64,000 nt of DNA, from positions 61,729-125,728 of the forward strand of contig CAXTJQ010000013.1 of the NCBI GenBank assembly GCA_964244725.1. The letters run 5' to 3'. Made by a program: the position numbers and the translations under genes. Shown in pieces: positions 52,275 through 60,886 of this stretch; position 1 is the first letter of the stretch; every line of letters starts with the position of its first letter. Under the pieces are notes generated by a model that saw only the letters and a program-made list of their open reading frames with translations, searched no databases and had not been told where the DNA came from. This DNA is from Kumtagia sp964244725. GTDB taxonomy: Bacteria; Pseudomonadota; Alphaproteobacteria; Rhizobiales; Rhizobiaceae.

Positions 52275-54506
52275 ATGATGCGTCAATACGAGCTTGTCGA
52301 GCGCGTCCAGCGCTACAAGCCCGACGTCAACGAGACGCTCCTCAACAAGGCCTACGTCTACGCCATGCAGAAGCATGGCCATCAGAAGCGCGCCTCCGGC
52401 GACCCTTACTTTTCCCATCCGCTCGAGGTCGCCGCGATCCTGACCGAGATGCATATGGACGAATCGACGGTCGCGGTCGCGCTTCTGCACGACACGATCG
52501 AGGACACGACGGCGACCCGGCAGGAAATCGATACGCTCTTCGGCCCCGACATCGGCAAGCTGGTCGAAGGCCTGACCAAGCTGAAGAAGCTCGATCTGGT
52601 TTCGCGCAAGGCCGAGCAGGCGGAAAACCTCCGCAAGCTCCTGATGGCGATTTCGGAAGACATCCGCGTCCTGATCGTGAAGCTCGCCGACCGTCTGCAC
52701 AACATGCGCACGCTGGATCATGTCGCGGAGAGCAAGCGCCTGCGCATCGCCGAGGAGACGATGGACATCTATGCGCCGCTCGCGGGTCGCATGGGCATGC
52801 AGGGCATGCGCGAGGAACTGGAGGAACTGGCTTTTCGACACCTCAATCCGGAAGCGCATCGCATGGTGACTGAACGGCTCACCGACATATTCGAACGCAA
52901 CAGAGGCGTCGTCGCCGAAATCGAGGCCGCGTTGTCGGCGCTTTTCGAACAGAGGTCCCTCAAGGCGAAGGTCAAGAGCCGGCAGAAGAAGCCCTGGTCC
53001 GTCTTCAAGAAGATGGAAGCCAAGGCGCTGTCCTTCGAACAGCTCTCCGATCTGTTCGGCTTTCGCGTCGTCGTCGAGACGATCGAGGACTGCTATCGCG
53101 CGCTGGCCGCGATCCACACCACATGGTCGATGGTGCCGGGCCGGTTCAAGGATTACATCTCGACGCCCAAGCAGAACGACTACCGCTCCATCCACACCAC
53201 CATCGTCGGCCCCTCGCGGCAACGTATCGAATTGCAGATTCGGACGGCCGACATGAACATGATCGCCGAATACGGCGTGGCCGCCCATGCGCTTTACAAG
53301 GACGGCCGCGGCAGGGCGAACGGCCCGCTCCAGGCCCTGTCGAAGGAGACGAACGCTTATGCCTGGCTGCGCCGCACGATCGACCAGCTCGAGGATGGCG
53401 ACAGTCCCGAGGATTTCCTCGAAAACACCAGGCTCGAACTTTTTCAGGATCAGGTTTTCTGCTTCACCCCGAAAGGCGATCTGATCGCCTTGCCGCGCGG
53501 GGCCACGCCGATCGACTTCGCCTATGCGGTGCACACCGATGTCGGCGACACCTGCGTCGGCGCCAAGGTCAACGGCCATGTCATGCCGCTGATGACCGAG
53601 CTGAAGAACGGCGACGAGGTCGAGATCACCACCTCGAAGGCGCAGGTTCCCCCGGCCGCCTGGGAGACGATCGTGGTCACCGGCAAGGCGCGCGCCGCGA
53701 TCCGCCGCGCCACCAAGAACGCCATCCGCAAGCAATACACGGGCCTCGGCCTGCGCATCCTCGAAAGATCCTTCGCCCGCGCCGGCAAGGAGTTCCTCAA
53801 GGACGCGCTGAGGCCGGTCCTGGCGCGTCTCGCCCGCAAGGACGTCGAGGACGTGCTGACCACCGTCGGCCGCGGCGAACTGTCCTCGACGGACGTTCTG
53901 AGAGCCGTCTACCCCGACTACAAGGAGCAGCGGGTGACGGCGCCGACGGCCCATCAGCGCGAGGAGGGATGGTCGAAGATCCGCAACGCCGCCGGCATGC
54001 TGTTCCAGATCCCCGGCCTTTCGGGCCGCAAGGATCGCGAAAATCCGAAGTCGAGCGGCGCCGTGCCGATCCGCGGCGTTCGCGGCGATCTGCCGGTGCG
54101 ATTCGCCCCCGAAGGCGCGGTCCCGGGAGACCGCATCATCGGCATCATCCAGCCCGGCGTCGGCATAACCATCTATCCGATCCAGTCGCCCGCGCTGACC
54201 GAATTCGATGACCAGACCGAGCGCTGGATCGACGTACGCTGGGATATCGACGAGGCCAACAAAGAGCGCTTTCCGGCCCGCATCTCGGTCACCGCGATCA
54301 ACGCGCCGGGATCGCTGGCCGAGATCGCCCAATTGATCGCGACCAACGACGCCAACATTCAGACTCTCTCCATGGTGCGCACCGCGCCCGATTTCACCGA
54401 GATGCAGATCGACCTGGAGGTCTGGGACCTCAAGCATCTCAATCGCTTGCTGCTCCAGATCAAGGAAGCGCCTGCGGTGAGCGAAGCCAAGCGCGTCAAC
54501 GGCTGA
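52275..54506 (+). CDS. rsh: Bifunctional (p)ppGpp synthetase/hydrolase (Rel/SpoT)
   Basis: A 743-residue enzyme that makes and breaks the stringent-response alarmone. The HD hydrolase domain (HGHQKRASGDPYFSHP, LLHDTIEDT) is intact, and the synthetase domain contains RFKDYISTPKQNDYRSIHT; its R-x-K-D motif is the form of bifunctional enzymes. A TGS domain (CFTPKGDLIALPRGATPIDF) and a C-terminal ACT domain follow. It is the single rsh expected in Rhizobiales. Start choice: ATG 52275, with a second ATG directly after and a GTG at 52266. pyrE follows by ten bases. Confidence 0.96.
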   Translation: MMRQYELVERVQRYKPDVNETLLNKAYVYAMQKHGHQKRASGDPYFSHPLEVAAILTEMHMDESTVAVALLHDTIEDTTATRQEIDTLFGPDIGKLVEGLTKLKKLDLVSRKAEQAENLRKLLMAISEDIRVLIVKLADRLHNMRTLDHVAESKRLRIAEETMDIYAPLAGRMGMQGMREELEELAFRHLNPEAHRMVTERLTDIFERNRGVVAEIEAALSALFEQRSLKAKVKSRQKKPWSVFKKMEAKALSFEQLSDLFGFRVVVETIEDCYRALAAIHTTWSMVPGRFKDYISTPKQNDYRSIHTTIVGPSRQRIELQIRTADMNMIAEYGVAAHALYKDGRGRANGPLQALSKETNAYAWLRRTIDQLEDGDSPEDFLENTRLELFQDQVFCFTPKGDLIALPRGATPIDFAYAVHTDVGDTCVGAKVNGHVMPLMTELKNGDEVEITTSKAQVPPAAWETIVVTGKARAAIRRATKNAIRKQYTGLGLRILERSFARAGKEFLKDALRPVLARLARKDVEDVLTTVGRGELSSTDVLRAVYPDYKEQRVTAPTAHQREEGWSKIRNAAGMLFQIPGLSGRKDRENPKSSGAVPIRGVRGDLPVRFAPEGAVPGDRIIGIIQPGVGITIYPIQSPALTEFDDQTERWIDVRWDIDEANKERFPARISVTAINAPGSLAEIAQLIATNDANIQTLSMVRTAPDFTEMQIDLEVWDLKHLNRLLLQIKEAPAVSEAKRVNG

Positions 54507-54516
54507 AGGGGTCGTC

Positions 54517-55095
54517 ATGGATACGGGCGACGTGCTGGAAATCTTTCGCGAGGCGGGCGCGATCCTGCACGGCCACTTCATCCTCACCTCGGGCCTGCGC
54601 AGCCCGGTCTTCCTGCAGAAGGCGCGCGTGTTCATGCATGCCGACAAGACCGAGCGGCTTTGCCGCGCGCTCGCGGTCGAAATACGCGCCGCCGTTCCCG
54701 GCCGCATCGACTACGTCGTCGGCCCGGCGGTCGGCGGGCTCATCCCGGCCTATGAAACGTCGCGCCATCTCGGCGCGCCGGCGATCTGGGTCGAGCGCGA
54801 AGCGGGCGTCTTCCGCCTGCGCCGCTTCGAGATCGAGCCGGGCGCGCGGGTGGTGATCGTCGAGGATATCGTCACGACCGGCCTGTCGATCCGCGAGACG
54901 GTCGACTGCCTGCGCGAGATCGGCGCCGAAGTTTTGGCGGCGGCTTGCATCATCGACCGCTCCGCCGGCAAGGCCCAGGTCGGCGTGCCCCTGGTCGCGC
55001 TGGCGCGCTACGAAGCGCCGGTCTATCCGGCCGACCGGCTCCCGCCCGAACTCGCCGCGATCCCTCCCGTCAAGCCAGGCAGCCGGAACACCTGA
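54517..55095 (+). CDS. pyrE: Orotate phosphoribosyltransferase
   Basis: A 192-residue enzyme joining orotate to PRPP in pyrimidine synthesis. The PRPP-binding loop VVIVEDIVTTGLSI (residues about 112-125) and the N-terminal HFILTSGLRSPVFLQK, with the VVGPAVGGLIPAYE substrate region, are clear. It lies between rsh and acpS, and its stop overlaps the acpS start by one base (TGATG), giving a tight operon. Confidence 0.95.
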   Translation: MDTGDVLEIFREAGAILHGHFILTSGLRSPVFLQKARVFMHADKTERLCRALAVEIRAAVPGRIDYVVGPAVGGLIPAYETSRHLGAPAIWVEREAGVFRLRRFEIEPGARVVIVEDIVTTGLSIRETVDCLREIGAEVLAAACIIDRSAGKAQVGVPLVALARYEAPVYPADRLPPELAAIPPVKPGSRNT

Positions 55096-55505
55096 TGATC
55101 ATCGGCATCGGCAGCGACCTGGTCGACATCAACCGCATCGCGGCCTCGCTCGAACGCTACGGCGAGCGCTTCGTCAGGCGCATCTTCACCGATGTCGAAC
55201 AGGCGAAATCGGAGCGCCGCAAGGAGCGGGCGGCGTCCTATGCCAAGCGCTTCGCGGCCAAGGAAGCCTGCTCCAAGGCGCTCGGAACGGGCATGGCGCA
55301 GGGCATATTCTGGCGCGACATGGGCGTCGTCAATCAGCCAGGCGGAAAGCCGGGCATGGTGCTGACCGGCGGCGCGGCCGAGCGCCTGGCGCGAATGCTG
55401 CCGCCCGGCCATCGCGCGGTCGTCCATCTGACCATCACCGACGATCATCCGCTCGCCCAGGCCTTCGTGATCATCGAGGCGATCGCCGACGAACAACGGC
55501 CATGA
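55095..55505 (+). CDS. acpS: Holo-[acyl-carrier-protein] synthase
   Basis: A 136-residue phosphopantetheinyl transferase that activates acyl carrier protein for fatty acid synthesis. The metal-binding Asp is in IGIGSDLVDINRI and the Glu in RFAAKEACSKALGTG; the C-terminal HLTITDDHPLAQAFVI is also typical. The pyrE stop overlaps its ATG, and lepB starts 77 bases downstream. Confidence 0.96.
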   Translation: MIIGIGSDLVDINRIAASLERYGERFVRRIFTDVEQAKSERRKERAASYAKRFAAKEACSKALGTGMAQGIFWRDMGVVNQPGGKPGMVLTGGAAERLARMLPPGHRAVVHLTITDDHPLAQAFVIIEAIADEQRP

Positions 55506-55582
55506 TTGTGGCGTCCACACCGCAGCCGGCGTTGCCCCGCGCAACCTGACATCCTATAGCAAGGCACGATTTTGAGGACGAC

Positions 55583-56332
55583 ATGAGCGTGGCTGAGAAG
55601 ACTGTGAAGAAATCCGGCGGTCTCGGCGAGACAGTCAACGTCATCGTCCAGGCGCTCCTTCTGGCGCTCGTGATCCGCACCTTCCTGTTTCAGCCTTTCT
55701 CCATTCCCTCGGGCTCGATGCGCCCGACCTTGCTCGAAGGCGACTATCTCTTCGTCACCAAATGGTCCTACGGGTTCTCCCGCCATTCCCTGCCGTTCTC
55801 GCCGAACCTGTTCTCCGGCCGCATCTGGGGCGGCGAGCCGAAACGAGGCGATGTCGCGGTCTTCAAATTCCCGCCCAACCCGTCGCTTGACTACATCAAG
55901 CGCGTCATCGGCCTCCCTGGAGACATGATTCAGATGCGGGCCGGCCAGTTGTTCATCAACGGCATCGGCGTGCCGCGCGAGAAGGTCGGCCAGATCGACA
56001 ACCCCGACATCACCGAAGTCAACCGCCCCGTCGACGTCTACCGCGAGACCCTGCCCAACGGCGTGGCCTACGACACGCTCGACCTCACGGCCAACGGCGT
56101 CGGCGACGATACGCGCGAATTCGTCGTGCCGCCGGCGCATTATTTCATGATGGGCGACAACCGCGACAATTCGACCGACAGCCGCTTCACGGTCGGCTTC
56201 GTGCCCGAGGAAAATCTGGTCGGCAAGGCCAACATCATCTTCTTCTCGATTTCCGACGGCGCGAGCCCGCTGGAAATCTGGAAGTGGCCGTCCGACATGC
56301 GCCCTTCGCGGCTCCTCAATTTCGTTCGCTGA
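55583..56332 (+). CDS. lepB: Signal peptidase I
   Basis: A 249-residue inner-membrane protease that removes signal peptides. One N-terminal helix (VNVIVQALLLALVIRTFLF) anchors it. The catalytic Ser45 is in IPSGSMRPTL and the Lys in LDYIKRVIGLPGD; the GDNRDNSTDSR block is near the C-terminus. A GAGGA ribosome site precedes the ATG. The stop overlaps the rnc start (TGATG), forming the conserved lepB-rnc-era unit. Confidence 0.97.
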   Translation: MSVAEKTVKKSGGLGETVNVIVQALLLALVIRTFLFQPFSIPSGSMRPTLLEGDYLFVTKWSYGFSRHSLPFSPNLFSGRIWGGEPKRGDVAVFKFPPNPSLDYIKRVIGLPGDMIQMRAGQLFINGIGVPREKVGQIDNPDITEVNRPVDVYRETLPNGVAYDTLDLTANGVGDDTREFVVPPAHYFMMGDNRDNSTDSRFTVGFVPEENLVGKANIIFFSISDGASPLEIWKWPSDMRPSRLLNFVR

Positions 56333-57048
56333 TGGCCTTCAAGCGTCCGACGGGCGAAGCGCTGGCCGAAATCCTGTGCGAAAAGACCGGGCACCGCTTC
56401 CGCGACATGCGGCTGCTGCAGACCGCGCTCACCCATTCGAGCGCGGTGCGCGCCGACGACAACAACGAGCGGCTTGAATTTCTGGGCGACCGCGTGCTCG
56501 GCCTGGTCGTCGCCGACATGCTCTTCCGACTTTTGCCCGGCGCCCGAGAGGGCGACCTCGCGCCGCGCTTCAATGCGCTGGTCGATGCGCGCGCCTGCGG
56601 CGCGGTCGGCGTCGAAATGGGGCTCGACGCGCTGATGCGGGCGGACGCCGTGCTCAAGTCGAAAGCCAGGGGACGGGCGGTGAACTACCTGTCGGACGCG
56701 GTCGAGGCCTTGATCGCCGCCATCTACCTCGACGGCGGCATCGAGCCAGCGCGCGCCTTCATTCTTCGCTATTGGGAGCCGCGGTCGCACGATGTCGTCG
56801 AAAAGCCGCGCAATCCCAAATCCGACCTGCAGGAATGGCTGGCGCTGAAAGGCGGCGAGCGGCCCGACTACGTGATCGAGGCACGCGTCGGACCGGACCA
56901 TGAACCCGTCTTCACGGTCGCCGTCAATGTAGCGGGCTTCGACTCGTCGCGCGCCAGCGGCGGCTCGCGGCGTTCGGCAGAGGAAGCGGCGGCGACGGCG
57001 TTCCTGGTGCGCGAAGGCGTCTGGACGCAGCAGGAAGCGGCCTCATGA
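56332..57048 (+). CDS. rnc: Ribonuclease III
   Basis: A 238-residue double-strand-specific RNase that processes rRNA and structured mRNAs. The nuclease signature NNERLEFLGDRVLGLVVADM and the second acidic site DAVEALIAAIYLDGG are intact, and a dsRNA-binding domain ends the protein (SDLQEWLALKGGERPDY, SRRSAEEAAATAFL). The start overlaps the lepB stop; the end overlaps era by four bases. Confidence 0.96.
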   Translation: MAFKRPTGEALAEILCEKTGHRFRDMRLLQTALTHSSAVRADDNNERLEFLGDRVLGLVVADMLFRLLPGAREGDLAPRFNALVDARACGAVGVEMGLDALMRADAVLKSKARGRAVNYLSDAVEALIAAIYLDGGIEPARAFILRYWEPRSHDVVEKPRNPKSDLQEWLALKGGERPDYVIEARVGPDHEPVFTVAVNVAGFDSSRASGGSRRSAEEAAATAFLVREGVWTQQEAAS

Positions 57049-57977
57049 GCGACCCGGTCCAGCCCTCCGAAGCGGCGGCGGCGCCGACCCATTCCGGATT
57101 CGTCGCCCTGATCGGCGCGCCCAACGCCGGCAAGTCGACGCTCGTCAATCGCCTGGTCGGCGCCAAGGTCTCGATCGTCACCCACAAGGTGCAGACCACC
57201 CGCGCCATCGTGCGCGGCATCGCCACCCATGGCGCCGCGCAGATCGTCTTCGTCGACACCCCCGGCATCTTCAAGCCCAAGCGCCGCCTTGACCAGGCCA
57301 TGGTGACGACCGCCTGGGGCGGGGCCAGGGACGCCGATGTCGTGATGCTGCTCATCGACGCCGAGCGCGGCCTGGGCGGCGACGCCGAGCGCATTCTCGA
57401 CGACCTCGCCAACGTCCGCCAGCGCAAGATCCTGATCCTCAACAAGATCGACCAGGTCAAGCACGAGGAACTTTTGTCGCTGGCGCAAAGGGCCAACGAG
57501 AGGGCGCCGTTCGAGCGGACCTTCATGGTTTCCGCGCTGACGGGGGCCGGCTGCGGCGCGATCCTCGACCATCTGGCGCAGTCCCTGCCGCCTGGACCCT
57601 GGTACTATCCGGAGGACCAGCTCTCGGACCTGCCGATGCGCCAGCTCGCGGCCGAAATCACGCGCGAAAAGCTGTTCCTGCGGCTGCACCAGGAACTGCC
57701 CTATTCTTCCCATGTCGAGACGGAGAAATGGGAGGAGAAGAAGGACGGCTCGGTGCGCATCGAGCAGGTCATCTATGTCGAGCGCGACAGCCAGAAGAAG
57801 ATCGTTCTCGGCGCGAAGGGCGAGACCATCCGCTCGATCGGCCAGGCGTCGCGCCAGGATCTCGGCGCGATCCTGGAGCAGACCGTGCATCTTTTCCTGT
57901 TCGTCAAGGTCCGCGAGAACTGGGGCGACGACCCGGAACGCTACCGCGAGATGGGCCTCGAATTTCCGAAGGTCTAG
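57045..57977 (+). CDS. era: GTPase Era
   Basis: A 310-residue GTPase needed for 16S rRNA maturation and 30S assembly. G-motifs are present: GAPNAGKSTLVNR (P-loop), TTRAIVRGI, FVDTPGIF (DxxG) and ILNKIDQ (NKxD). The C-terminal KH domain includes KIVLGAKGETIRSIGQASRQ. The start overlaps rnc by four bases. recO, which often follows era in related genomes, is absent; a sugar ABC importer follows instead. Confidence 0.97.
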   Translation: MSDPVQPSEAAAAPTHSGFVALIGAPNAGKSTLVNRLVGAKVSIVTHKVQTTRAIVRGIATHGAAQIVFVDTPGIFKPKRRLDQAMVTTAWGGARDADVVMLLIDAERGLGGDAERILDDLANVRQRKILILNKIDQVKHEELLSLAQRANERAPFERTFMVSALTGAGCGAILDHLAQSLPPGPWYYPEDQLSDLPMRQLAAEITREKLFLRLHQELPYSSHVETEKWEEKKDGSVRIEQVIYVERDSQKKIVLGAKGETIRSIGQASRQDLGAILEQTVHLFLFVKVRENWGDDPERYREMGLEFPKV

Positions 57978-57994
57978 GCCCCATTCGAGGGGCC
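57977..57994. terminator. Hairpin directly after era
   Basis: GGCCCC (57977-57982) and GGGGCC (57989-57994) form a 6-bp GC stem around ATTCGA right at the era stop. No T-run follows, so termination is uncertain. Confidence 0.35.
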
Positions 57995-58035
57995 GCCGCG
58001 GAGGCGCGACGCCGGGCCTGACGGATCGCCCCCGG

Positions 58036-58182
58036 CTATCTGTCTGACAAATAGACCGAGATAGCGTCGTCCGGCGCTCTCCATCCTGTTGACGTTGAAC
58101 CATTTTCGGACCTATCGTCCGCTCGCGTCGAAACCCGGCCGGCAAGCAAGAGGAATGCTGCCAGCCAGAGGGTGCCGCGCAT
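58036..58182 (-). CDS. Possible 48-residue exported peptide
   Basis: A short frame with a convincing signal-peptide-like start (MRGTLWLAAFLLLAGRVSTRAD) and a polar tail ending VSL-free AISVYLSDR. No family is recognised. Codon use is normal in the first half but relaxed in the second, and it lies antisense to a promoter-like sequence for the sugar importer, so it may be chance. Confidence 0.3.
   Translation of the reverse strand: MRGTLWLAAFLLLAGRVSTRADDRSENGSTSTGWRAPDDAISVYLSDR
58089..58117 (+). promoter_or_regulatory. Candidate sigma-70 promoter of the sugar ABC operon
   Basis: TTGACG (58089-58094) and CTATCG (58112-58117) are 17 bases apart, about 125 bases before the GTG start of the binding-protein gene. 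Seen by eye only. Confidence 0.4.
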
Positions 58183-58242
58183 GGGAGTGGAAATCAATCT
58201 GACATTGCGGCCCCGCGGGGGCTGGCGAACGGGAGGTTCGAA

Positions 58243-59271
58243 GTGCTCGAAGATCTTATTGAGGAATCCAGGTCGCGCCGCGATATTTTCAAGGCGATCG
58301 GCGCCACGGCGCTTGCCGGCGCGCTGCTCGGTTCGGCCGGCTTCAACCCGGCCATCGCGCAGGAGCTGAAGCCGTCCGGCAAGCCGCTCAAGGCGGCGAT
58401 GGGCAATGCGGGGCTGCAGGCGACATGGTGCGCGCAGGGCAAGCAGGCGGCGGAAGCCTGGGCCAAGCTGATGAACGTCGAGATCACCTGGTTCGACGGC
58501 GAACTCTCGGCCACCAAGCAGCGCTCGGCGGTCGACAATCTGGCGACCCAGAAATGGGACTTCGTCGCGCTGCAGACCTTCGGCATCGGCACGCTCAACG
58601 ACCCGATCAAGAAGGTGATCGATTCCGGCACCCCGGTCATCGCCATGGACACGATGATGGCGCCGGAAGGGCAGCTTGCGCTGCACACCTTCATCGCGCC
58701 GGACAATGTGATGATGGGTTCGCTCGTGGCGACGCAGCTGATGGCGGCGATCGGCGGCAAGGGCAACGTCGTCATGACGCAGGGCGCGCTCGGCCATACG
58801 GGCGCTCAAGGCCGCGCCAAGGGCTTCAAGCAGGTTGTGGCCAATTTCCCCGATGTCAAGGTCGTCGACGAACAGCCGGCCGACTGGGACGTGACCAAGG
58901 TCGCCCGCATCTGGGAGTCCCTGCTGACGAAATATCCCGACATCGCCGGCGGCTTCTTCCACAATGACGACATGGCGCTCGCCGCGCACAACGTCATGAA
59001 GTCGAAGGGCCGCGAAGGCATCGTCATCGCCGGCGTCGACGCCATGCCGCCGGCCGTGAACGCGGTCCTCGAGGGCACCATGCTGGCGACGATCCGCAAC
59101 CCCTCCTGCCGCATTCACGGCTGGGCGATCGCGGCCGGCGTCGCGGCCGTGGCGGGCGGCGAGAAGGCGGGCGAAGGCGGCATCCCGGCCTATATCCTGG
59201 CCGACGGTCCGGTCATCACCAAGGAAACCGCGCCGGGTCACCTCTGGCTGCAGAAGAACTTCCTGATCTGA
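58243..59271 (+). CDS. Sugar ABC transporter periplasmic substrate-binding protein
   Basis: A 342-residue binding protein of the ribose/galactose type (periplasmic binding protein-like I fold). The N-terminus has a twin-arginine signal, SRRDIFKAIGATALAGALLG, so export may be by Tat. The mature part contains LNDPIKKVIDSGTPVIAMDT and GGFFHNDDMALAAHNVM, typical of the two-lobed fold. The GTG start at 58243 has GGAGG six bases ahead. It is followed by the ATPase and permease genes. The sugar is unknown because no catabolic gene lies nearby. Confidence 0.92.
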   Translation: MLEDLIEESRSRRDIFKAIGATALAGALLGSAGFNPAIAQELKPSGKPLKAAMGNAGLQATWCAQGKQAAEAWAKLMNVEITWFDGELSATKQRSAVDNLATQKWDFVALQTFGIGTLNDPIKKVIDSGTPVIAMDTMMAPEGQLALHTFIAPDNVMMGSLVATQLMAAIGGKGNVVMTQGALGHTGAQGRAKGFKQVVANFPDVKVVDEQPADWDVTKVARIWESLLTKYPDIAGGFFHNDDMALAAHNVMKSKGREGIVIAGVDAMPPAVNAVLEGTMLATIRNPSCRIHGWAIAAGVAAVAGGEKAGEGGIPAYILADGPVITKETAPGHLWLQKNFLI

Positions 59272-59282
59272 TCGGGAATCGC

Positions 59283-60839
59283 GTGACCGAAAGAGCGCCG
59301 TCGGCGGTCGAGGGTGCGTTCGAGCCCTCGACCCACATGGGAGGCGCGGCCCGGGAGCCGCGTCTCCTCGAAATGATCGGCGTCTCCAAGACGTTCGGCG
59401 GCGTGCATGCCCTGCGCGACGTCGATTTTTCGTTGATGGAAGGCGAGATCCACGGCCTGGTCGGCGAGAACGGCGCGGGCAAGTCGACGATGATGAAGAT
59501 CATCGCCGGCGTTCATCACGGCTTCGAGGGCGAGATGCGCGTCGCCGGCAAGCGGGTGGAACTGCGCTCGCCGCGCGATGCGCTCGATGCCGGCATCGGC
59601 ATGGTCCACCAGGAATTGTCGATCGTCCCCGACCTGACGGTCGCCGAAAACGTGTTCCTCGGCGCTCAGCCCGTGCTTGCCGGCGGCGTGATCGACTGGG
59701 CGCGCATGAAGCGCGAGGCCAGGAAGCAGCTCGGGACGCTCGGCCTCGACATCGACCCGGGGGCCCGCATGGGCAGCCTGCCGGTCGGCCTGCAGCAATT
59801 GATCGAACTGTCGCGCGTTCTGTTTTCCGGCGCGCGCATCATCATTCTCGACGAGCCGACCTCCGCCCTGTCGCCGCCCGAGGTCGCGCGGCTGTTCGAG
59901 GCGTTGCGCCGCCTGAAGACGCAGGGCCGCAGCATCGTCTTCATCTCGCATTTCCTCGACGACGTGCTGGAGATTTCCGACCGCGTCACCGTCTTCCGCA
60001 ACGGCCGCAAGGTCGTGACCGAGACGACAGCCTCGCAGACCAAGGACAGCGTCATCGCGCACATGATCGGCCGGGGTTCCGCCGACATGCACATGGGCGA
60101 GACCGCCGAACTCAGCGGCAAGGACACCAATGCCGTCGTCTTCGAGGCGAACTCTCTGAACGACGGCGCGATGATCCGCGACATCTCGCTGTCGCTGCGC
60201 AAGGGCGAGATCACCGGCGTCTACGGCTTCATGGGCTGCGGCCAGGTCGAACTGGCGCGCGCCCTGTTCGGCAAGGGCAACCTCCGCCACGGCCAGATGA
60301 AGCTCGACGGCAAGCCGGTCAGGTTCGGATCGACGGCCGCCGCCCGCCGCGCCGGCATGGCCTTCCTGCCGGAAAGCCGCGGCATGATGCTGTTTCGCAC
60401 CGAGCAGGTGTTCAAGAACATCTCGATCTCGATCCTCGGCCGCATCGGCCGTCTGCTGCTGCGCCCCGGCCGGGAGCGCCAGATCGCCGAAGGCCACATC
60501 AAGGACCTGCAGATCCGCCCGCCGCGCACCGACATCGCGCTCGGCAACCTCTCGGGCGGCAATCAGCAGAAGGTCGCGCTCGCCAAGTGGCTGACCTACC
60601 TGCCCAAGGTGCTGATCCTGTCCGAGCCGACGCGCGGCATGGACGTCGGCGCCAAGGAAGACGTGATCCGCATCGTGAAGTCCCTGCGCGACAAGGGCGT
60701 CGCGGTGCTTGTCCTGTCGACCGAACCGGAGACCATCCTGACGCTCGCCGACCGCATCACCGTGCTCAAGCGCGGCGAGGTCGCGCGCGAATTCACCAGC
60801 GGCCACATTGAAAAAGCCGACCTACTGGCGGCGGCCTGA
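59283..60839 (+). CDS. Sugar ABC transporter ATP-binding protein (two-NBD, RbsA/MglA type)
   Basis: A 518-residue tandem ATPase. The first nucleotide-binding domain has Walker A GENGAGKST, a weak signature (SLPVGLQQLIEL) and Walker B IIILDEPTSAL. The second, as usual in RbsA-like proteins, lacks a proper Walker A but keeps signature LSGGNQQKVALAK; its Walker B reads LILSEPTRGMD, with Ser in place of the usual Asp before the catalytic-position Glu. The GTG start at 59283 lies 11 bases after the binding-protein stop. It powers import through the permease encoded next. Confidence 0.93.
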   Translation: MTERAPSAVEGAFEPSTHMGGAAREPRLLEMIGVSKTFGGVHALRDVDFSLMEGEIHGLVGENGAGKSTMMKIIAGVHHGFEGEMRVAGKRVELRSPRDALDAGIGMVHQELSIVPDLTVAENVFLGAQPVLAGGVIDWARMKREARKQLGTLGLDIDPGARMGSLPVGLQQLIELSRVLFSGARIIILDEPTSALSPPEVARLFEALRRLKTQGRSIVFISHFLDDVLEISDRVTVFRNGRKVVTETTASQTKDSVIAHMIGRGSADMHMGETAELSGKDTNAVVFEANSLNDGAMIRDISLSLRKGEITGVYGFMGCGQVELARALFGKGNLRHGQMKLDGKPVRFGSTAAARRAGMAFLPESRGMMLFRTEQVFKNISISILGRIGRLLLRPGRERQIAEGHIKDLQIRPPRTDIALGNLSGGNQQKVALAKWLTYLPKVLILSEPTRGMDVGAKEDVIRIVKSLRDKGVAVLVLSTEPETILTLADRITVLKRGEVAREFTSGHIEKADLLAAA

Positions 60840-60886
60840 CGCATGCCGTTGCATGATATCCTGATGATCCTGGAGCGGGGACCACG

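Noticed and set aside
52227..54707. 826-codon minus-strand frame across rsh
   Set aside because: Antisense shadow of the (p)ppGpp enzyme.
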